Origin: Phycisphaerae bacterium
Lineage (GTDB): Bacteria; Planctomycetota; Phycisphaerae; Sedimentisphaerales; Anaerobacaceae
Assembly (NCBI GenBank): GCA_016782865.1
Contig: JADHXR010000008.1
Location: 1-64,000 of the forward strand
DNA: 64,000 nt
Direction: 5' to 3'
Made by a program: the position numbers and the translations under genes. The notes beneath the pieces were generated by a model. The model made no database searches and was not told the DNA's origin. It saw only the letters and a list, made by a program, of their open reading frames with translations. Position 1 is the first letter of the stretch. The number at the start of each line of letters is the position of its first letter. Positions 45,089 through 54,179 of this stretch are shown piece after piece.

Positions 45089-46021
45089 TTATGTACCATT
45101 TGCCTTCAGGATGTCGCTGAAAGCGGCGGCAGGATCGGGGAATCTAAATTCGTAGCCGGCATCGAGCAGTTTCTTCGGGACGACTCTCGTGCTGGGTAGC
45201 AGCAGTTCGGTGGCCATCTCGCCGAGCGCCAGCTTGAGTGCGAAGGCCGGCATCGGAAAGAAAGCGGGGCGGTGCATCGCTTTGCCCAGCAGATTGTAGA
45301 AATCCTTCGACCTGGTCGGTTCGGGAGACGCCACGTTGAACGGTCCCTCGCAATCGGCGCTTTCGATGAGGAATCGAACGACGCCGATGACGTCGTCGAT
45401 GTGGACCCACGGGAGCCATTGTCTGCCGGAGCCGGGATGGCCTCCGACGAAGAAGCTAAACGGTGGTATCAGCCGGCTCATGACGCCTCCGTGGGCCCCG
45501 AGCACGACGCCGAGCCTGATTGTTGCGAGCCTGACACCCATGCCTGCGACCTCCATGACTGAGGCCTCCCACTGCCGGGCTACGTCAGCAAGAAACCCGA
45601 CCCCGTTCGAGGAGTTCTCGTCGAGCAAATCATCACCTCGGTCGCCGTAGAAGCCGACGCCGGAGGCCTGAATCAAGACCTGCGGTTTGTGCTCGGCGCT
45701 GCGGATCGCCTCAGTGACAGCCGCGCCCGCGTTCAACCTGCTCTCGGAGATCAGCCGCTTCTTCTTCTCGTTCCAGCGCCCCGCGCCGATGTTATCGCCG
45801 GCCAGATTCACTATCGCCAGCGCCCCGTCGGCCCATTCGGACCATCGGCTCGCTGTGGTTGCGTCCCATTCGACAACCTTCACGCGCCCGGCAAAGATTT
45901 CTTGTGCCTCGATGCGCCGACGACTCAGCGCCACGACCTCGTACCCGGTCTCGGCCAGCGCAAAACTCAACGGCCTGCCGACAAACCCGGTCGCCCCGGT
46001 AATCAGGATTCGCTTTTTCAT
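45089..46021 (-). CDS. TIGR01777-family epimerase-like SDR protein
   Basis: The start is ATG 46021 behind AAGGGAAG. The 310-residue protein opens KKRILITGATGFVGRPL, the extended-SDR NAD(P) motif GxxGxxG. It shows the family markers VNLAGDNIGAGRW, ASGVGFYGDRGD, RLGVVLGAHGG and WVHIDDVIGVV. The C-terminal segment LPSTRVVPKKLLDAGYEFRFP is the conserved DUF1731 end. The family includes the cell-division-associated YfcH/SulA-like proteins; the reaction is unknown. Full length. Confidence 0.93.
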   Translation of the reverse strand: MKKRILITGATGFVGRPLSFALAETGYEVVALSRRRIEAQEIFAGRVKVVEWDATTASRWSEWADGALAIVNLAGDNIGAGRWNEKKKRLISESRLNAGAAVTEAIRSAEHKPQVLIQASGVGFYGDRGDDLLDENSSNGVGFLADVARQWEASVMEVAGMGVRLATIRLGVVLGAHGGVMSRLIPPFSFFVGGHPGSGRQWLPWVHIDDVIGVVRFLIESADCEGPFNVASPEPTRSKDFYNLLGKAMHRPAFFPMPAFALKLALGEMATELLLPSTRVVPKKLLDAGYEFRFPDPAAAFSDILKANGT

Positions 46022-46127
46022 TTTTCTTCCCTTACGCAAAAACCGAATTTTTTGACAAGTCCTGATACCGCCCCGTCATTTCGACCGAAGCGATGCACAG
46101 CATCGCGGAGCGGAGAAATCTGTTCTA

Positions 46128-46286
46128 GGCTCTGTCTGAAAACTCCGTCGTCGGCCCGAGAGCGAGCGGTTTTTCGCCTGACAAAGACGGCGAAGCAGGC
46201 GATATTGGTTATATCGTCGATGCAGCCGGATGCAGTCAGGCGGAGAATAAGCCGCTCGAAGCCAGATCGAGTTTTCCGACAGAGCC
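46128..46286. mobile_element. MITE-like long palindromic element with TA duplication
   Basis: The ends are inverted repeats: GGCTCTGTCTGAAAACTC on the left and its near-exact reverse complement GAGTTTTCCGACAGAGCC on the right (one mismatch). Inside, GAGCGG/CCGCTC and CGCCTGAC/GTCAGGCG pair in the same order, and the centre GATATT-GGT-TATATC-like region closes a hairpin, so the whole 159 bases can fold on itself. A TA dinucleotide flanks each side (46126-46127, 46287-46288), as for IS630/mariner-type insertion. No transposase is encoded. It sits inside another dispersed repeat (about 46075-46330, CATTTCGACCGAAGCG to CTCGGGGTGACGG). Confidence 0.75.
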
Positions 46287-46373
46287 TAACAGACCCCTCG
46301 GCTCGGCTCGGGGTGACGGCGGTGACGCACAAGGGCATCTTTCCCGCCTTCCCCGAGTGGCCCGCAACTTGGT

Positions 46374-46934
46374 CTATTCACTTAGCTTGACTGCCGTGCC
46401 GTAAGCCAATAGTTCCGCCGCACTGCCGACGACGCTCGTGGTCATATAGCGAACATTGATAATCGCGTCGGCTCCCAGCTCCGCCGCCTGGGCGATCATT
46501 CTGTCCGTTGCCATCGTGCGCGCCCGGCCCATCATCTCGGTGTATTCGGTCAATTCGCCGCCGAGTACGAGTCTGATCAGGGCCGACAGATCTTTGCCCA
46601 GCCAGATGGCGAACACCGTATGTCCCTGGACAACGCCGAGAACCTCGCGCGGCCGGCGGCCCGGGATTTCCGACGAATTCAGCACCAAAACCGAGCCGTC
46701 AGGCTCGAGAGGCGCCGGCGTTTCGCCCGGAACCTTGACCATCTTCTGCTCGAGCGCCACCGTCACCAGGACCACGAGAATCCCACCCAGCACCGAGAAT
46801 ATCGCGATCTGGAGCCAGGGGGGCACGGGCACCGGCTCCTCTGCAACAAGCACATGCCAGGGCACCCCGGCGAATATAGTGACAAACAACCCCAGCACAA
46901 ATGCCAGCGAACCAACATGTCGAAGTGTTTTCAT
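46374..46934 (-). CDS. YbjQ/UPF0145-domain membrane protein
   Basis: ATG 46934 is preferred because AAGGGAG precedes it. The 186-residue protein has two N-terminal transmembrane helices (about residues 8-28 and 42-62). The YbjQ domain follows: VLVLNSSEIPGRRPREVLGVVQGHTVF, ELTEYTEMMGRARTMATDRMIAQAAELGADAIINVRY and AYGTAVKL. YbjQ proteins form pentameric rings of unknown function. The membrane-fused form is less common than the stand-alone domain. Stands alone. Confidence 0.88.
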   Translation of the reverse strand: MKTLRHVGSLAFVLGLFVTIFAGVPWHVLVAEEPVPVPPWLQIAIFSVLGGILVVLVTVALEQKMVKVPGETPAPLEPDGSVLVLNSSEIPGRRPREVLGVVQGHTVFAIWLGKDLSALIRLVLGGELTEYTEMMGRARTMATDRMIAQAAELGADAIINVRYMTTSVVGSAAELLAYGTAVKLSE

Positions 46935-47130
46935 AGCGACTCCCTTAAAGTTTTCCAATTGACGCTTTGCACATAAATCTTCCGCGTTCTTGTTCCACTG
47001 TAGTATCAAAACCCTCGGCCAATTGCAACAATATGCTCTGTGTGGTACGCGGCAAAAGCTTGAGTTTTCGCGACGGAGTCGCTATCCTCGTTGCAGATGA
47101 AGCTCGGCTGCGTCAGCCGGGCGCCGGCAA

Positions 47131-47943
47131 ATGGATCAAGCGTTCGAACTTATGGAGCCACCGATACTCGATATTCGCCAGGTCAGTTACAGGATCGGCG
47201 GCAGGTTGATTCTTGATCGGATTTCCTGGCAACTGCGCGCCGGCGAGCACTGGGTCGTCCTGGGGCCCAACGGCGCCGGAAAGACCAGCCTGCTGAAAAT
47301 TGCCTGCGGCTACATCTGGGCAAACGCCGGCGGGGAGATTTATCGAAAGGGCAGGGCCCTCGTGAATCTGCGCCAGCTAAGAGAGAGCATCGGCTGGGTC
47401 ACAATTTCGCTCACGGATCAAATCCCGCCGGGCGAAGTTGTCGCTCGGACCGTCGTATCCGGCAGATTCGCACAACTGGGACTTCGCCAGTTCGCCGGAC
47501 AAAAGCCGGATGACGCCGACTTTGCGCGGGCCCGGAGGTATCTTGACGAGATGGGTTGTGCCCACATCGCCGAGCAGAGGTTTGGGACGCTCTCGCAGGG
47601 TGAGAAGCAGAGAGTACTGATTGCGCGGGCGCGAATGGCCCGTCCGCTCTTGTTGATCCTCGATGAGCCTTGTGCCGGATTGGATCCCGGCGGTCGCGAG
47701 CTCTTGCTGGCTTCAATCCATAATCTGGCCAAGATCCAGCGTGAAATGGGGCTGATACTTGTCACGCACCACATCGAGGAGATTATGCCCGTTTTTGAAA
47801 GATCCCTGATCCTCGCCAACGGGCGGATAATCGAGAATGGTCCGACGAAGGAAGTTGTCTGCCCCCAACTAATCCAGCGCCTCTACGGCATCTCCACAAC
47901 AATCAAACGTGCGGCAGGGCGGTATTGGATGATCTGCGATTGA
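47131..47943 (+). CDS. ABC transporter ATP-binding protein
   Basis: The 270-residue ATPase has Walker A GPNGAGKTS, Q-loop near ISLTDQIPPGE, signature LSQGEKQRV, Walker B LLLILDEPCAGLDPGG and the H-loop LVTHHIEEI. The ModF/molybdate-like 'PPILDIRQVSYRIGGRLILDRISW' opening and the lack of any adjacent permease or binding protein fit a solitary ATPase of the YbbA/ModF kind. An alternative start at ATG 47152 is possible. The partner and substrate are unknown. Confidence 0.88.
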   Translation: MDQAFELMEPPILDIRQVSYRIGGRLILDRISWQLRAGEHWVVLGPNGAGKTSLLKIACGYIWANAGGEIYRKGRALVNLRQLRESIGWVTISLTDQIPPGEVVARTVVSGRFAQLGLRQFAGQKPDDADFARARRYLDEMGCAHIAEQRFGTLSQGEKQRVLIARARMARPLLLILDEPCAGLDPGGRELLLASIHNLAKIQREMGLILVTHHIEEIMPVFERSLILANGRIIENGPTKEVVCPQLIQRLYGISTTIKRAAGRYWMICD

Positions 47944-48131
47944 CAGCTCGACAGAAGTTGCGAATTTCTTCATTACTCACCCAAGCCGGCGGTGGCGTTT
48001 TGACTCATTTGACTTTTTTTCCCCGGAGGGCCCTTTTTTTTGAGAAACAACTGTAACGTTTTCGTTCGACAAACGTCTTTATATGGTAAAAGAGCTTATC
48101 AGTAGGTTATGACCTGCTGTGCATAGACACT

Positions 48132-48180
48132 AAACCCCTGCTTTTCGTCTTCACCTACAAACTCCACCAGGCAGGGGTTT
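48132..48180. terminator. Long-loop hairpin AAACCCCTGC / GCAGGGGTTT
   Basis: Ten-base perfect arms at 48132-48141 and 48171-48180 enclose a 29-base loop, followed by GCTTTTCC. It may end transcription of the ABC gene, although it lies 190 bases downstream. The 235-base gap around it holds no gene. Confidence 0.4.
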
Positions 48181-48586
48181 GCTTTTCCTGCAAAAATTAT
48201 GTAGTCACCACAGTACGCGGTACGGCCTGTCTGTAGTCGAGCCCGGGGCGTACATCATCTATTTCATAGTGACAGGCGCTATCATGATTCCGGCCTTGAC
48301 CGCCGGCAGGCGGGGATTTTGTCACTACGGCTGCTGGATGGCGCCCTTTATGATAATCGGGACAAGGCTCGGGCGATTGCTGAAGGCGCCCGCCCTGCAT
48401 TTGAAATCGGACAAGAGCCAATGCTCCGAATGCAAACGATGTGAGAAAGTCTGCCCGATGAGTCTGGAGGTGGCGAAGATGGTCCAGGCCGAGTCGATGC
48501 AGCACAGCGAATGCATTCTCTGTGGCTCCTGCGCCGACAATTGCCCGCGCGGTGTCATCCGCTACTCATTCGGCAAGCCCGCTTGA
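48179..48586 (+). pseudogene. Truncated membrane 4Fe-4S protein (NapH/PceC-like)
   Basis: The frame encodes one transmembrane helix (AYIIYFIVTGAIMIPAL), then RRGFCHYGCWMAPFMIIG and two ferredoxin motifs, CSECKRCEKVCP and CILCGSCADNCP. Related polyferredoxin membrane proteins carry four or more helices and run to about 300 residues. The N-terminal half is absent, and no ATG or ribosome site precedes it (the first possible start is TTG 48179). It is therefore a 5'-truncated gene. The cluster-binding cysteines are intact, so a short product is not excluded. Confidence 0.6.
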
Positions 48587-48730
48587 GCAGGGGGGGCTTG
48601 CCCCACCGAAGGGAACTGTGTCTCTACTCGCGGCCGGATTTCTCCGCTCACTTTACTCGGTCGAAAAGACAGAATCTCTGGGATGGCATTAACGCTGTCC
48701 CTTAGGCCGGCAAGAGAAACAATAACACAT

Positions 48731-48760
48731 CCTTTTGCCAATTGGGGAAAATGCGTAATC
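48731..48760. repeat. 30-bp intergenic repeat, copy A
   Basis: The core CTTTTGCCAATTGGGGAAAA and the following TGCGTAATC match copy B at 52599-52628 in 27 of 30 positions. Copy A is downstream of the truncated 4Fe-4S gene and of the convergent pseudopilin gene. Confidence 0.65.
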
Positions 48761-48873
48761 TTAGCAGCCGCACTTCGCGTGTTAATCCGCATGCGTTTAT
48801 CGCATTAGGGCAGACAGCAGAGCTTGCAGGTTTGCGATTCTGCGGAAGGAGTCCTCATGCACCTTTAATTCTC

Positions 48874-49719
48874 TTAATATCCCAATCTGCCCCAGATGGC
48901 TTCCTGCATCTTCTGCAAATCAGCCAGGCCCTCGTCGGTAGTGGGCGTATAGTTATACGGCGGGTTTACCATCTTACCGGCCCGTATCGTCTCGGCTCCT
49001 CTGTACTTCCAGTAGTTGCTGTGGCCGTCGGCGAAAGAGACGTTCGTGCCGTCCCCATGCCGGACAAACGGAGGGTCCCACCATCTGGCCGTGGTGTAGT
49101 GAATCGCATAGCTGTCCGGGCTGATCCGCCCTTCATCAAGAAAAACGAGTCTATAGGCCGGAGCGGGGACGGAGATTTCCGATCGCTTCTTGACCATCAA
49201 CACCGTCCTGCCCACTCTCACTCCCCGGTTGCCTGTATACGTTCCAGTTGCATCGAAACAACCGTTCATCCCGTAGCCTGTGGAGTACGTGCGCATCTCT
49301 CCACGAATACCTGTCGGGCACCGGTACACTTTTTCGGCCGCGCAGTACGGAAACAGCGCTCCGGCTCGTATTGCCTGCCTTTGTATGTCAAGCGGTCGTT
49401 GTTCTCCCTGCGCGAAACCGGAAGCGCAGTCGTTGCCAACCCAGTAGGGCTCGCCCTTGTGAGGGCCCGATGTGGGCACAGGGGCGGCCGGGGCGCCGCC
49501 AGGGTTCCAATAGGCTTCGCCGTTGACAAGCCTGTCGTCGTTTTCATCAGCATACATCATCCAGCCGAGTGTAAGTGTCTTTAGATGATTAAGGCAAACC
49601 GCGCGTCTGCCCTGCTCTCTGGCCCGATTCAGTGCGGGCATGAGGACGGCCATCAGTATTGCGATGATCGCAATTACAACCAATAGTTCTATTAACGTAA
49701 ACCCTTTCCGCTTGCACAT
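48874..49719 (-). CDS. Pseudopilin-like protein with H-X9-DG tail
   Basis: The 281-residue protein starts [18 protein letters not shown], a prepilin peptidase site and hydrophobic helix. It continues [31 protein letters not shown], the usual planctomycete core, and ends with [22 protein letters not shown], the H-X9-DG motif. It is longer than and diverged from the pseudopilin at 8414 but of the same family. It stands alone on the minus strand. The role (minor pilin, secretion or surface structure) is unknown. Confidence 0.88.
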   Translation of the reverse strand: MCKRKGFTLIELLVVIAIIAILMAVLMPALNRAREQGRRAVCLNHLKTLTLGWMMYADENDDRLVNGEAYWNPGGAPAAPVPTSGPHKGEPYWVGNDCASGFAQGEQRPLDIQRQAIRAGALFPYCAAEKVYRCPTGIRGEMRTYSTGYGMNGCFDATGTYTGNRGVRVGRTVLMVKKRSEISVPAPAYRLVFLDEGRISPDSYAIHYTTARWWDPPFVRHGDGTNVSFADGHSNYWKYRGAETIRAGKMVNPPYNYTPTTDEGLADLQKMQEAIWGRLGY

Positions 49720-50287
49720 GACTGCTGCTCATCTCTCTCTCAAACAGAGGTAATGGGTTTCATTCGTGAGTTCATCAGCATTATTATGACACAAATAGGT
49801 GCCGGACTGCAAGTGTAAGACTAAATTTAAAGCGCCATCTCTGAAAACGCAGGACATTAGTCGCGGCGGGCCCTGAAAATCCACAGACTTCACCACCTCT
49901 CTCATACTATATTTTCCTGCCCTGCGTCAAGAAGAAGCTGAATTTCCCCCGGCTCCCGGCTTGCCGGCAGGGCAGGTTCAACCTGCCAGAATAGTGTTTG
50001 AATTGAGGTGAGATTACGGTATGATAGGACTTGTTAGGGCTTGCACAGACTTCCCAGTGAAGTGTAGACGGGAAATCCGAGTTTACAGTCACTCAACCTT
50101 CCGCGGCAGGAGAAAGGAGGAGCAAAAGGGCAATAACGAATCCGATCTAGTCAAATGGATTTCGGCCTGAATCAAAGGCCACGGACACTTCGCATCATTA
50201 ACTGCGGATGGAGTGCAACAAAATTGAGAACGCAAAAATGTGCTTGGGTGAGGTTATGTTTTTTTTCAATCTGGAAGGGGAAAAGTG
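49720..50287. other. Divergent intergenic region
   Basis: This 568-base region lies between the divergent pseudopilin and discoidin genes. It includes a GGCAGGTT-C-AACCTGCC hairpin near 49971-49987 and a purine-rich GGAGAAAGGAGGAG stretch near 50108 without a credible gene after it. Promoters for both flanking genes must lie here. Confidence 0.4.
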
Positions 50288-52480
50288 ATGTTTGAGAAGC
50301 TGTTCAGTATGTTGTCTTGCATTATAGTAACTGCCTCTGTGGTCTCAGCAGCGCCTGTTGTCCGCGTGGACCTGTCCCAAAGTGGAGACGTGGAACGTGG
50401 CTGGATTGACTGGAACACCGATAACGTTCGGCTGGGCAATGCCGACACGTCGCGGCAGTTCCTCAACGAGGCTGATTTTGATGTTGATTTCACGATCGAT
50501 TTCATCAGGATCGACAGCCGGAACCGTGCCGATATGGGCGATAGCATCCCGTTGCACGATCTGCTCGAAGATGCATTCAAAGAAAGCGATCCTTTTGACA
50601 TGGCGATCAAGGGCTTGTCCGCCGGGATCTATACCTTCAAGGGTTACCACCACGACACGAACGAAGATGTTACGAACGATGACGGGACGCTTAATATCAC
50701 CGTCCAGGACGCCGATGGGATGCGATTGGTGGCCGACCATCTGCAACAGTCGTGGGGGCCCAGACCTACATTTGTTGCCTCCTCAACTTTCAGGTTCCGC
50801 TCCGACGGCGTCCATGATGTCATTATCACGCTTGGCGACAACAACGATGGCATCCACAATGAGGCGTATTTGAACGGATTCGAATTGAGCGTCTGGATTT
50901 CGCGCGATCAGGCCAGCCGGCCAAGCCCGGAAAACGGCGAGAGCGATGTCTCGAAGGACATGGTATTGAACTGGCAGCCGGGGACATACGCGCCGGCAAT
51001 CGGCGGGCACCGAGTCTATGTGAGCGATGTCTTCTCCGACGTCAACGACGGGGCGCCAGCCACTCTTGCGGGAATAACGAGCGTGCCGGAATACGTACCC
51101 GCTGAACTTGGCTTTGGGACCACCTATTACTGGCGTGTCGATGAGGCCAACGACGTTACGGGCTGGAATAAGGGCCAGGTCTGGATTTTCACTACCGAGC
51201 CGCTCGCCTATGCCATGCCGGGCTCAGCCATCACGGCGTCGGCATCGAGCTGGCACGACGACACCATGGCGCCTGGCAAGACCGTGGACGGCTCAGGTTT
51301 GGATGCCGACGGTTTACATTCTGCGAGTGAGAACGACATGTGGCTCAGCGGGGCCGGCGACGTCAGCCCCTGGATCGAGTACGAATTCGACCGCGTGTAC
51401 AGCCTGCACGAGATGTGGGTGTGGAACTTCAACCAGACGTTCGAGTCAATTGTGGGGTTCGGGCTGAAGGACGTGATGATTGAGTATTCTGCGGATGGGA
51501 CTAATTGGGTCGCTCTCGCGGACAACCTGGAGCTGCCCGCTGCGGCCGGAGCGCCTGCGGCCGCTCACGATATTGCGATCGATTTTGGCGGCGCGGTCGC
51601 CCGTTACGTGCGGATCGCGGCCAAGGGCAACTGGGGTGGCTGGAACCGTTATGGTCTGAGCGAAGTACGATTCTTCTACATTCCCATGGCTGCGAGAAAC
51701 CCGCAGCCCGAGGCCGGCGCCGGCGGCATTAGTCCGGTTCCTCTTCTGACCTGGCGTTCAGGTCGAGTGGCCACCTCGCATGACGTCTATTTTGGCACGG
51801 ATGAACAGGCTGTCCTGACCGCTACCGAACCCGTCGCCACAGTCGCGGATCCTTTCTTCGATGCCGGCCACCTGTCCCTTTCAACCACCTATTTCTGGCG
51901 CGTCGATGAAACTAATCAGGCTCAGACACCTGCGGTTTGGGAAGGCAAGGTCTGGAGCTTCTCCACAAGTGCCTTCTTGGTACTGGATGACATGGAGGGC
52001 TACAACGACGAGGAAGGGCAGGGTACTCGGATCTATGAAGTCTGGGTCGACGGCTGGAACGTCGCCGGCAACGGCGCACAAGTCGGTTACCTCACAGTAC
52101 CGTCGGTCGAGAAGCTTCTCGTTCACGGCGACAGGCAGTCCATGCCGCTGCTGTACGACAACACAAGCGAGCCCCATTCGGAAGCGGCGCTGGCCTTTGA
52201 TCCTGCCTTAGACTGGACACAATTCGGCATCAGGACGCTTGTACTATATTTCCTTGGTAGCGAGGCAAATGCGGGCGGGAAGCTCTACGTGAAGGTCAAT
52301 GCGGTCAGAGCGGACTATGGCGGAGACGCCGGCGACATTGCCAGGCCCGAATGGACTCAGTGGAGTATCGACCTGGTATCGCTGGGGACGAACCTGCAAA
52401 ATGTCACGGGCATGACCATTGGAATCGAAGGCGGCGGCTCCGGCATCATCTTTATCGATGACCTGCAGTTGTGGCCTTAG
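50288..52480 (+). CDS. Exported discoidin / fibronectin-like surface protein
   Basis: The start is ATG 50288 after GAAGGGG. The 730-residue protein has a signal peptide (LSCIIVTASVVSAA), an N-terminal malectin- or CBM-like jelly roll (VVRVDLSQSGDVERGWIDWN to VHDVIITLGDNNDG), an Ig-like domain (GTTYYWRVDEANDV), an F5/8C discoidin domain (WIEYEFDRVYSLHEMWVWNFN, VRFFYIPMAARNPQP), a second HDVYFGTDEQAV domain and a C-terminal jelly roll ending FIDDLQLWP. The order and wording of the last four domains match the protein at 9323-12349, so they are paralogues differing in the N-terminal module. Likely extracellular glycan binding. Confidence 0.85.
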   Translation: MFEKLFSMLSCIIVTASVVSAAPVVRVDLSQSGDVERGWIDWNTDNVRLGNADTSRQFLNEADFDVDFTIDFIRIDSRNRADMGDSIPLHDLLEDAFKESDPFDMAIKGLSAGIYTFKGYHHDTNEDVTNDDGTLNITVQDADGMRLVADHLQQSWGPRPTFVASSTFRFRSDGVHDVIITLGDNNDGIHNEAYLNGFELSVWISRDQASRPSPENGESDVSKDMVLNWQPGTYAPAIGGHRVYVSDVFSDVNDGAPATLAGITSVPEYVPAELGFGTTYYWRVDEANDVTGWNKGQVWIFTTEPLAYAMPGSAITASASSWHDDTMAPGKTVDGSGLDADGLHSASENDMWLSGAGDVSPWIEYEFDRVYSLHEMWVWNFNQTFESIVGFGLKDVMIEYSADGTNWVALADNLELPAAAGAPAAAHDIAIDFGGAVARYVRIAAKGNWGGWNRYGLSEVRFFYIPMAARNPQPEAGAGGISPVPLLTWRSGRVATSHDVYFGTDEQAVLTATEPVATVADPFFDAGHLSLSTTYFWRVDETNQAQTPAVWEGKVWSFSTSAFLVLDDMEGYNDEEGQGTRIYEVWVDGWNVAGNGAQVGYLTVPSVEKLLVHGDRQSMPLLYDNTSEPHSEAALAFDPALDWTQFGIRTLVLYFLGSEANAGGKLYVKVNAVRADYGGDAGDIARPEWTQWSIDLVSLGTNLQNVTGMTIGIEGGGSGIIFIDDLQLWP

Positions 52481-52598
52481 TTTTCCGGAGAAAGTGATCT
52501 CCGGGTGGGCAATTCGCATAGTCCGCAAGAGGGGCTCGTGACAACGGGAAGCATCCATGCTTGCCCGACCGAACACAACATAACACAACACAACACAC

Positions 52599-52628
52599 GC
52601 TTTTGTCAATTGGGGAAAATACGTAATC
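52599..52628. repeat. 30-bp intergenic repeat, copy B
   Basis: It matches copy A at 48731-48760 in 27 of 30 positions (shared core CAATTGGGGAAAAT and CGTAATC). An ACACAACAC-rich stretch precedes it. The function is unknown. Confidence 0.65.
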
Positions 52629-52757
52629 CCGGAAGTCATACTCCGATCTCGATTCAAAGCGCGATCTCAGAAAATGTTGCCCTGTAATACCGTTCGAGTG
52701 CAGACCATCGATTCCACGAGCGCAGAACACCTCCGAGGTTGCCTTATGAGATTGCGT

Positions 52758-52930
52758 GGGCAGGAAATATGGGTATACGGAAACTATGTAAGCCAGGCCT
52801 CCTGCCGGTTAAAGTTGTTTCGGCTACAATGAGCCGTTAGCCGGCGGCTTTTTGCGCCACAGCGGCATGAACCTGGCGATGCCGAGGTACAGCCGCGGAT
52901 TGCGATGGGTCCGGGCAAACCGTTACAAAA
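52758..52930 (+). pseudogene. Left remnant of a tyrosine-recombinase module
   Basis: GGAAATATGGGTATACG (from 52764) matches the end of the small gene at 59943-60167. CCGTTAGCCGGCGGCTT (52833 on) matches 60161 on. The following bases translate HSGMNLAMPRYSRGLRW, which parallels RHNGVNLTTSRYSRGSRG of the integrase remnant at 60205-60627. These are thus the scraps of a second copy of the same recombinase module, in the same orientation. The two copies bracket the AT-rich island. Confidence 0.65.
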
Positions 52931-53079
52931 TGTAACGCTTTGAAAATGCCCTCGGTGGACCTTGCGGCCGCTGGAGTCGAGTGCGTGGACGGCGCCGGCT
53001 GATGTGGTGAACCTGTATAAGTATTTGTGCAACGAGCTGTCCACTGAATACCGTGAAATTTGCTGCTTTTTCTATAGAT

Positions 53080-53120
53080 TTTCACGATTATGTTGACAAA
53101 AGAGTGAAAAAGTACATACT
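53080..53120 (+). promoter_or_regulatory. Promoter and possible operator of the Fic gene
   Basis: TTGACA (53093-53098), a 16-base spacer and CATACT (53115-53120) end 6 bases before the Fic ATG, so the transcript would be nearly leaderless. The inverted pair TTTTCAC (53080-53086) and GTGAAAA (53104-53110) straddles the -35 box, a typical operator arrangement. Autoregulation is inference. Confidence 0.5.
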
Positions 53121-53126
53121 GTAGCT

Positions 53127-54014
53127 ATGGCAAAAGTATTACATGTTTTTAATTCAATCAATCGCTTAAGAGAGCGGTATTATGCCGCGTCTATCGGTAA
53201 ACAATCGCTTATGAAATTATTGAGTGAAGCAGAGGTTGCCGAGCAGGTGTATAACTCCAATGCCATCGAGAACAGCACGCTTACTCTCGAAGAAACAGAG
53301 AAAATCCTTCTGCAAATAGACCTTGATAGATACATCTCTGAAAGAGAAATTTTTGAAGCGAAAAACCTCGCGCGGGTGGTTTCTTATATCGATACAAAAG
53401 CCAGGGAACAGGAACTCACTCTTGATGTTATTCTATCGCTGCACAAAATGCTCATAGCAAATATCCGGGATGATGTCGCCGGAAGATTTCGCAAAGACGG
53501 TGAGTGGGTCAGGGTTGCCGGCCACATAGCACCCGACCCAAAAGAAGTAGCAGGAAGACTGGAAAAAATGATTGCGGGGTATAACGCAAACAGCCATGAA
53601 AATATTATAAAACGTATCGCGCTGCTGCATCTTACATTTGAACACACACACCCATTCGTTGATGGTAATGGCCGTATCGGAAGAGTGATAAACAATTATT
53701 TGCTCATACGAGAAGGCTTTGTGCCGATGAATATTAAATTCATTGACAGAAGAATGTATTACGATGCTTTCAAGGAGTTTGGCGAAAAAGGTAATACAAA
53801 AATCATGGAGGAAATAGTCGGCAAAGCGCTTACGAATAGTTATTACAAGAGGCTTGCGTATCTGGAAGGCGCGCACATTATGACGCTTGCCGAGTATGCG
53901 AAAAGGTACAAGGTATCACACTCTAATTTAATAAATAAGGCAAATCGCCAAACCATAGAAGCTTTTCTTGAAAAAGGCGTTTGGAAGATTCGCGTACATC
54001 AGAATGAAAAATAG
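53127..54014 (+). CDS. Fic-domain protein with N-terminal inhibitory helix
   Basis: The 295-residue protein carries the full Fic active site HPFVDGNGRIGR (His175 to Arg186), which transfers AMP from ATP onto hydroxyl side chains. The helix SNAIEN (Ser44-Glu48-Asn49) is the class II self-inhibition motif, whose glutamate blocks the ATP site. A winged-helix-like C-terminal segment (LAEYAKRYKVSHSNLINKANRQ) follows. Related Fic proteins are often linked to type I restriction loci, and an hsdR scrap follows directly. It is AT-rich compared with the chromosome and is the first island gene. The target is unknown. Confidence 0.93.
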   Translation: MAKVLHVFNSINRLRERYYAASIGKQSLMKLLSEAEVAEQVYNSNAIENSTLTLEETEKILLQIDLDRYISEREIFEAKNLARVVSYIDTKAREQELTLDVILSLHKMLIANIRDDVAGRFRKDGEWVRVAGHIAPDPKEVAGRLEKMIAGYNANSHENIIKRIALLHLTFEHTHPFVDGNGRIGRVINNYLLIREGFVPMNIKFIDRRMYYDAFKEFGEKGNTKIMEEIVGKALTNSYYKRLAYLEGAHIMTLAEYAKRYKVSHSNLINKANRQTIEAFLEKGVWKIRVHQNEK

Positions 54015-54017
54015 TCT

Positions 54018-54179
54018 ATGAACAAAGCGGAAACCAGAGCGGAACTGATTGACCCGAAGCTGAAAGATGCCGGCAACGGCAAAGAAATTTATCAGATTTG
54101 TATGAAGACCGGCGTCGAAGGTTTGATCGCAGGTTTTGGCACAGCGAATCTGGCTGATTTTGTGGCACTTCGATGTTAG
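54018..54179 (+). pseudogene. hsdR N-terminal scrap (type I restriction remnant)
   Basis: ATG 54018 to TAG 54179 encodes 53 residues. MNKAETRAELIDPKLKDAG is the typical start of type I restriction HsdR proteins, which run to about 800-1000 residues. The rest (GLIAGFGTANLADFVALRC) does not match the next HsdR segment. A large deletion is the likely cause. It follows the Fic stop by 3 bases, suggesting the Fic gene once headed a restriction operon. Confidence 0.6.

Noticed and set aside
48132-48180. Integron attC-like site
   Set aside because: The AAACCCCTGC/GCAGGGGTTT arms fold well but lack the GTTRRRY and RYYYAAC core sites, and no integron integrase is near.
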